Assembly: GCF_001704415.2 (NCBI RefSeq)
Contig: NC_030811.1
Span: 2,452,501-2,516,500 of the forward strand
Source: Capra hircus
Taxonomy: Eukaryota > Chordata > Mammalia > Artiodactyla > Bovidae
DNA: 64,000 nt
Direction: 5' to 3'
Shown here: in pieces, positions 62,729 to 64,000 of the stretch
Layout: each line of letters begins with the position of its first letter
How positions within the stretch are numbered: the first letter of the stretch is position 1
Made by a program: the position numbers and the translations under genes
Notes under the pieces: generated by a model
Database searches by the model: none
What the model was told of the DNA's origin: nothing
Seen by the model: only the letters and a program-made list of their open reading frames with translations

Positions 62729-63945
62729 ACCTGGCTGCAGCCTTTCAAAATCAGAGATGTGAGTGACAACACTGCACTGGAGCAGTCTCCACGCTCCTCC
62801 CCACTCCAGGCCGCCGCAGCTGTTCCCTCCCTGCCAGCTCCCAGCCCTGGAGGGGCTCCCAGCTCTGGCCCTTCTTCCGACAGGCCTGGCCCATGGAGGT
62901 CCCAACAGAGTGTCCCAAGGCGGAGGAGACGGCCGCTCCCTCCCACCTGCACTGCTCCAGCACCAGCCACGCTGGCCAGCGGCTCCAGCTGGATCCGGGG
63001 ACACCACTGCTCCCCGGTGAGACCGGCTGCTATATTCTGGACACCTCATCGACTCTCCCTGCTTATTTAACACCACCCCGTTAAAAAAAACAGTCATCAA
63101 ATGACCTTCAGTGGAAACCTTTTGAACACGCTTTTCCTATGTGAATATACAGCCTGCTATATATCCTGACTCTTTCTTCTCCCTAACTTTCAAAATTCAC
63201 CCTCTATCACCCAGTACATGGAAGAGGTTATTTTATGCTTTAGCAAAATCAAATAAAGAAATACACATGGTACTGAGCCTCCATATGCAAACACGCACTC
63301 AAGACGAGTAAAGGAAAGGAGACTGCTCATCAACAACACTGGAGCAAGAGCTCGCCACACTGGGAAGGGCAAGGGAGCCCCGTCTCACTGCAAACAAAAC
63401 CCAGTTCCATCGCAGCAGAGAGCCAACTGACGTCACGACAGCCAAAATGAATCCCCACTGAACAAACGTCGGGGCAATTCCAGCATTAGTAAGATAACAG
63501 TCATAATGGGCTATAAAACCGCACATGCAGTACTTAGATCTAGGAATTCAAAATGGTTCAAAAACAAAACACCTCTGGAAGATGCTCAGGAACTGACCCA
63601 TCATTTTGAAAACTGGTAAATAAAAGCAAAGAATCAAGCACTTACTCTATACCTCAAAAGAACCAAGTATAGTTAGAGCTGTCACAACTAACAGGAACAG
63701 GAGGAGTGACAGGACGAGAGCATCATCACTTGGACCGCGTAACGGCTGACAGCAGGGCAACAAGCAGTCAACAAGACTCTGTGAAGCTCCTGCTGCAGAA
63801 ACAAGCGGCCAACGGCAGCACTGCAGAGCCCCGCACTCACGGGATATGGATCTTTTGCACTCCAAACCAAACCGTGAGAGAGAACACAGAACCATATCCA
63901 CACTGCACATGTGTATATATTTGTAATATACATGAAAGCGTAAAA

Positions 63946-64000
63946 GTGTTCGTCACTCAGTCGTGTCTGACTCTTTTCAACCTTATGGCCTATAACCCAC
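63946..64000 (-). mobile_element. Bov-tA SINE, cut by window end
   Basis: The antisense tail gtcactcagtcgtgtctgac starts here and continues past 64000. Confidence 0.85.

Larger units (their letters stand above)
1..64000 (-). other. RBM33: RBM33 gene, internal portion (ten coding exons and introns; both ends outside window)
   Basis: Ten minus-strand segments encode successive blocks that I recognise as RBM33 and have consensus acceptor (AG) and donor (GT) dinucleotides. Their phases are mutually compatible: the spliced length is 1756 nt, which reads as one leading base plus 585 codons with no stop. Known of the family: RBM33 is a nuclear RNA-binding protein linked to export of GC-rich transcripts and to ALKBH5-dependent m6A removal; human RBM33 is about 1170 residues, with its RRM near the C terminus. 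Seen here: the acidic N-terminal half, an RGG-like patch and the first proline-rich exons. The initiator exon, promoter, RRM and polyadenylation site are not in the window. Exon placement rests on my recall of the human protein plus splice signals; no alignment was run. Confidence 0.95.
59018..64000 (-). other. RBM33 intron (3' part of the intron before window exon 1)
   Basis: Runs off the window at 64000. It contains two MIRs, two full Bov-tA SINEs plus one cut by the window end, and a BovB 3' tail. A GC-rich patch at 62.8-63.0 kb does not encode the RBM33 start. The stretch at 59.0-60.0 kb has no recognised feature. Confidence 0.8.

Noticed and set aside
62760..63080. GC-rich patch considered as RBM33 exon 1 or its CpG island
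   Set aside because: No frame encodes the expected alanine-start, acidic and arginine-rich beginning, and no donor in the right phase was seen. Exon 1 is more likely beyond 64000.
1..64000. CRISPR-like or other spaced direct repeats, operons, phage or plasmid genes
   Set aside because: The repeated sequence is fully explained by dispersed SINE/LINE copies; no regularly spaced array or prokaryotic coding pattern is present.

Overview
The window looks like ruminant genomic DNA (cattle or a close relative). It carries BovB (RTE-class) LINE copies and the Bov-tA/Bov-A2 SINEs that share the BovB 3' tail, a combination diagnostic of ruminants. Older mammalian repeats (L1, L2, MIR, MER5A, a MaLR LTR, a CHR-type SINE) lie among them. 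There is no operon structure, CRISPR array or bacterial-type gene. One mammalian gene crosses the whole window on the minus strand.

That gene is RBM33 (RNA-binding motif protein 33, a nuclear RNA-binding/mRNA-export and m6A-demethylation cofactor in the human literature). Ten internal coding exons can be placed with AG/GT boundaries. In transcript order they are 59017-58969, 53579-53503, 51330-51021, 47440-47324, 33513-33342, 28031-27823, 23609-23324, 19740-19682, 1964-1832 and 1446-1103. They total 1756 nt and join in one uninterrupted frame: one base completing an upstream codon plus 585 codons. This is about half of a protein that is near 1170 residues in human. The encoded part runs from a strongly acidic N-terminal half (first five exons), through a charged segment with an RGG-like patch, into a proline/glutamine-rich region with a (CCG)10 proline run. 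The first exon(s) and promoter lie above 64000. The remaining proline-rich exons and the C-terminal RRM lie below position 1.

Everything else is intron. 1-17 kb: GC-mixed intron with MIR, Bov-A2, Bov-tA, a truncated BovB and L1 pieces. 18-33 kb: AT-rich introns that look poor in repeats, broken by a GC- and CpG-rich block at about 21.5-25.8 kb around the polyproline exon, plus a BovB fragment at 26.8-27.7 kb. 33.5-47.3 kb: the most repeat-dense intron, with a CHR SINE, MER5A copies, a composite ancient L1 that contains nested insertions, and two antisense-to-window BovB copies. 47-64 kb: exons 1-4 of the window, a MaLR solo LTR, a 2.3-kb BovB with an almost continuous reverse-transcriptase frame, and assorted SINEs.

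I found no undescribed gene system. The most unusual structures are: a 427-bp block flanked by a perfect 14-bp direct repeat that looks like a SINE insertion carrying about 236 bp of extra 3' sequence (38142-38596); a pair of closely related BovB copies in opposite orientation bracketing three RBM33 exons (43.4-44.8 kb and 56.1-58.4 kb); and nested BovB/L1 and Bov-A2/BovB insertions with clear target-site duplications.
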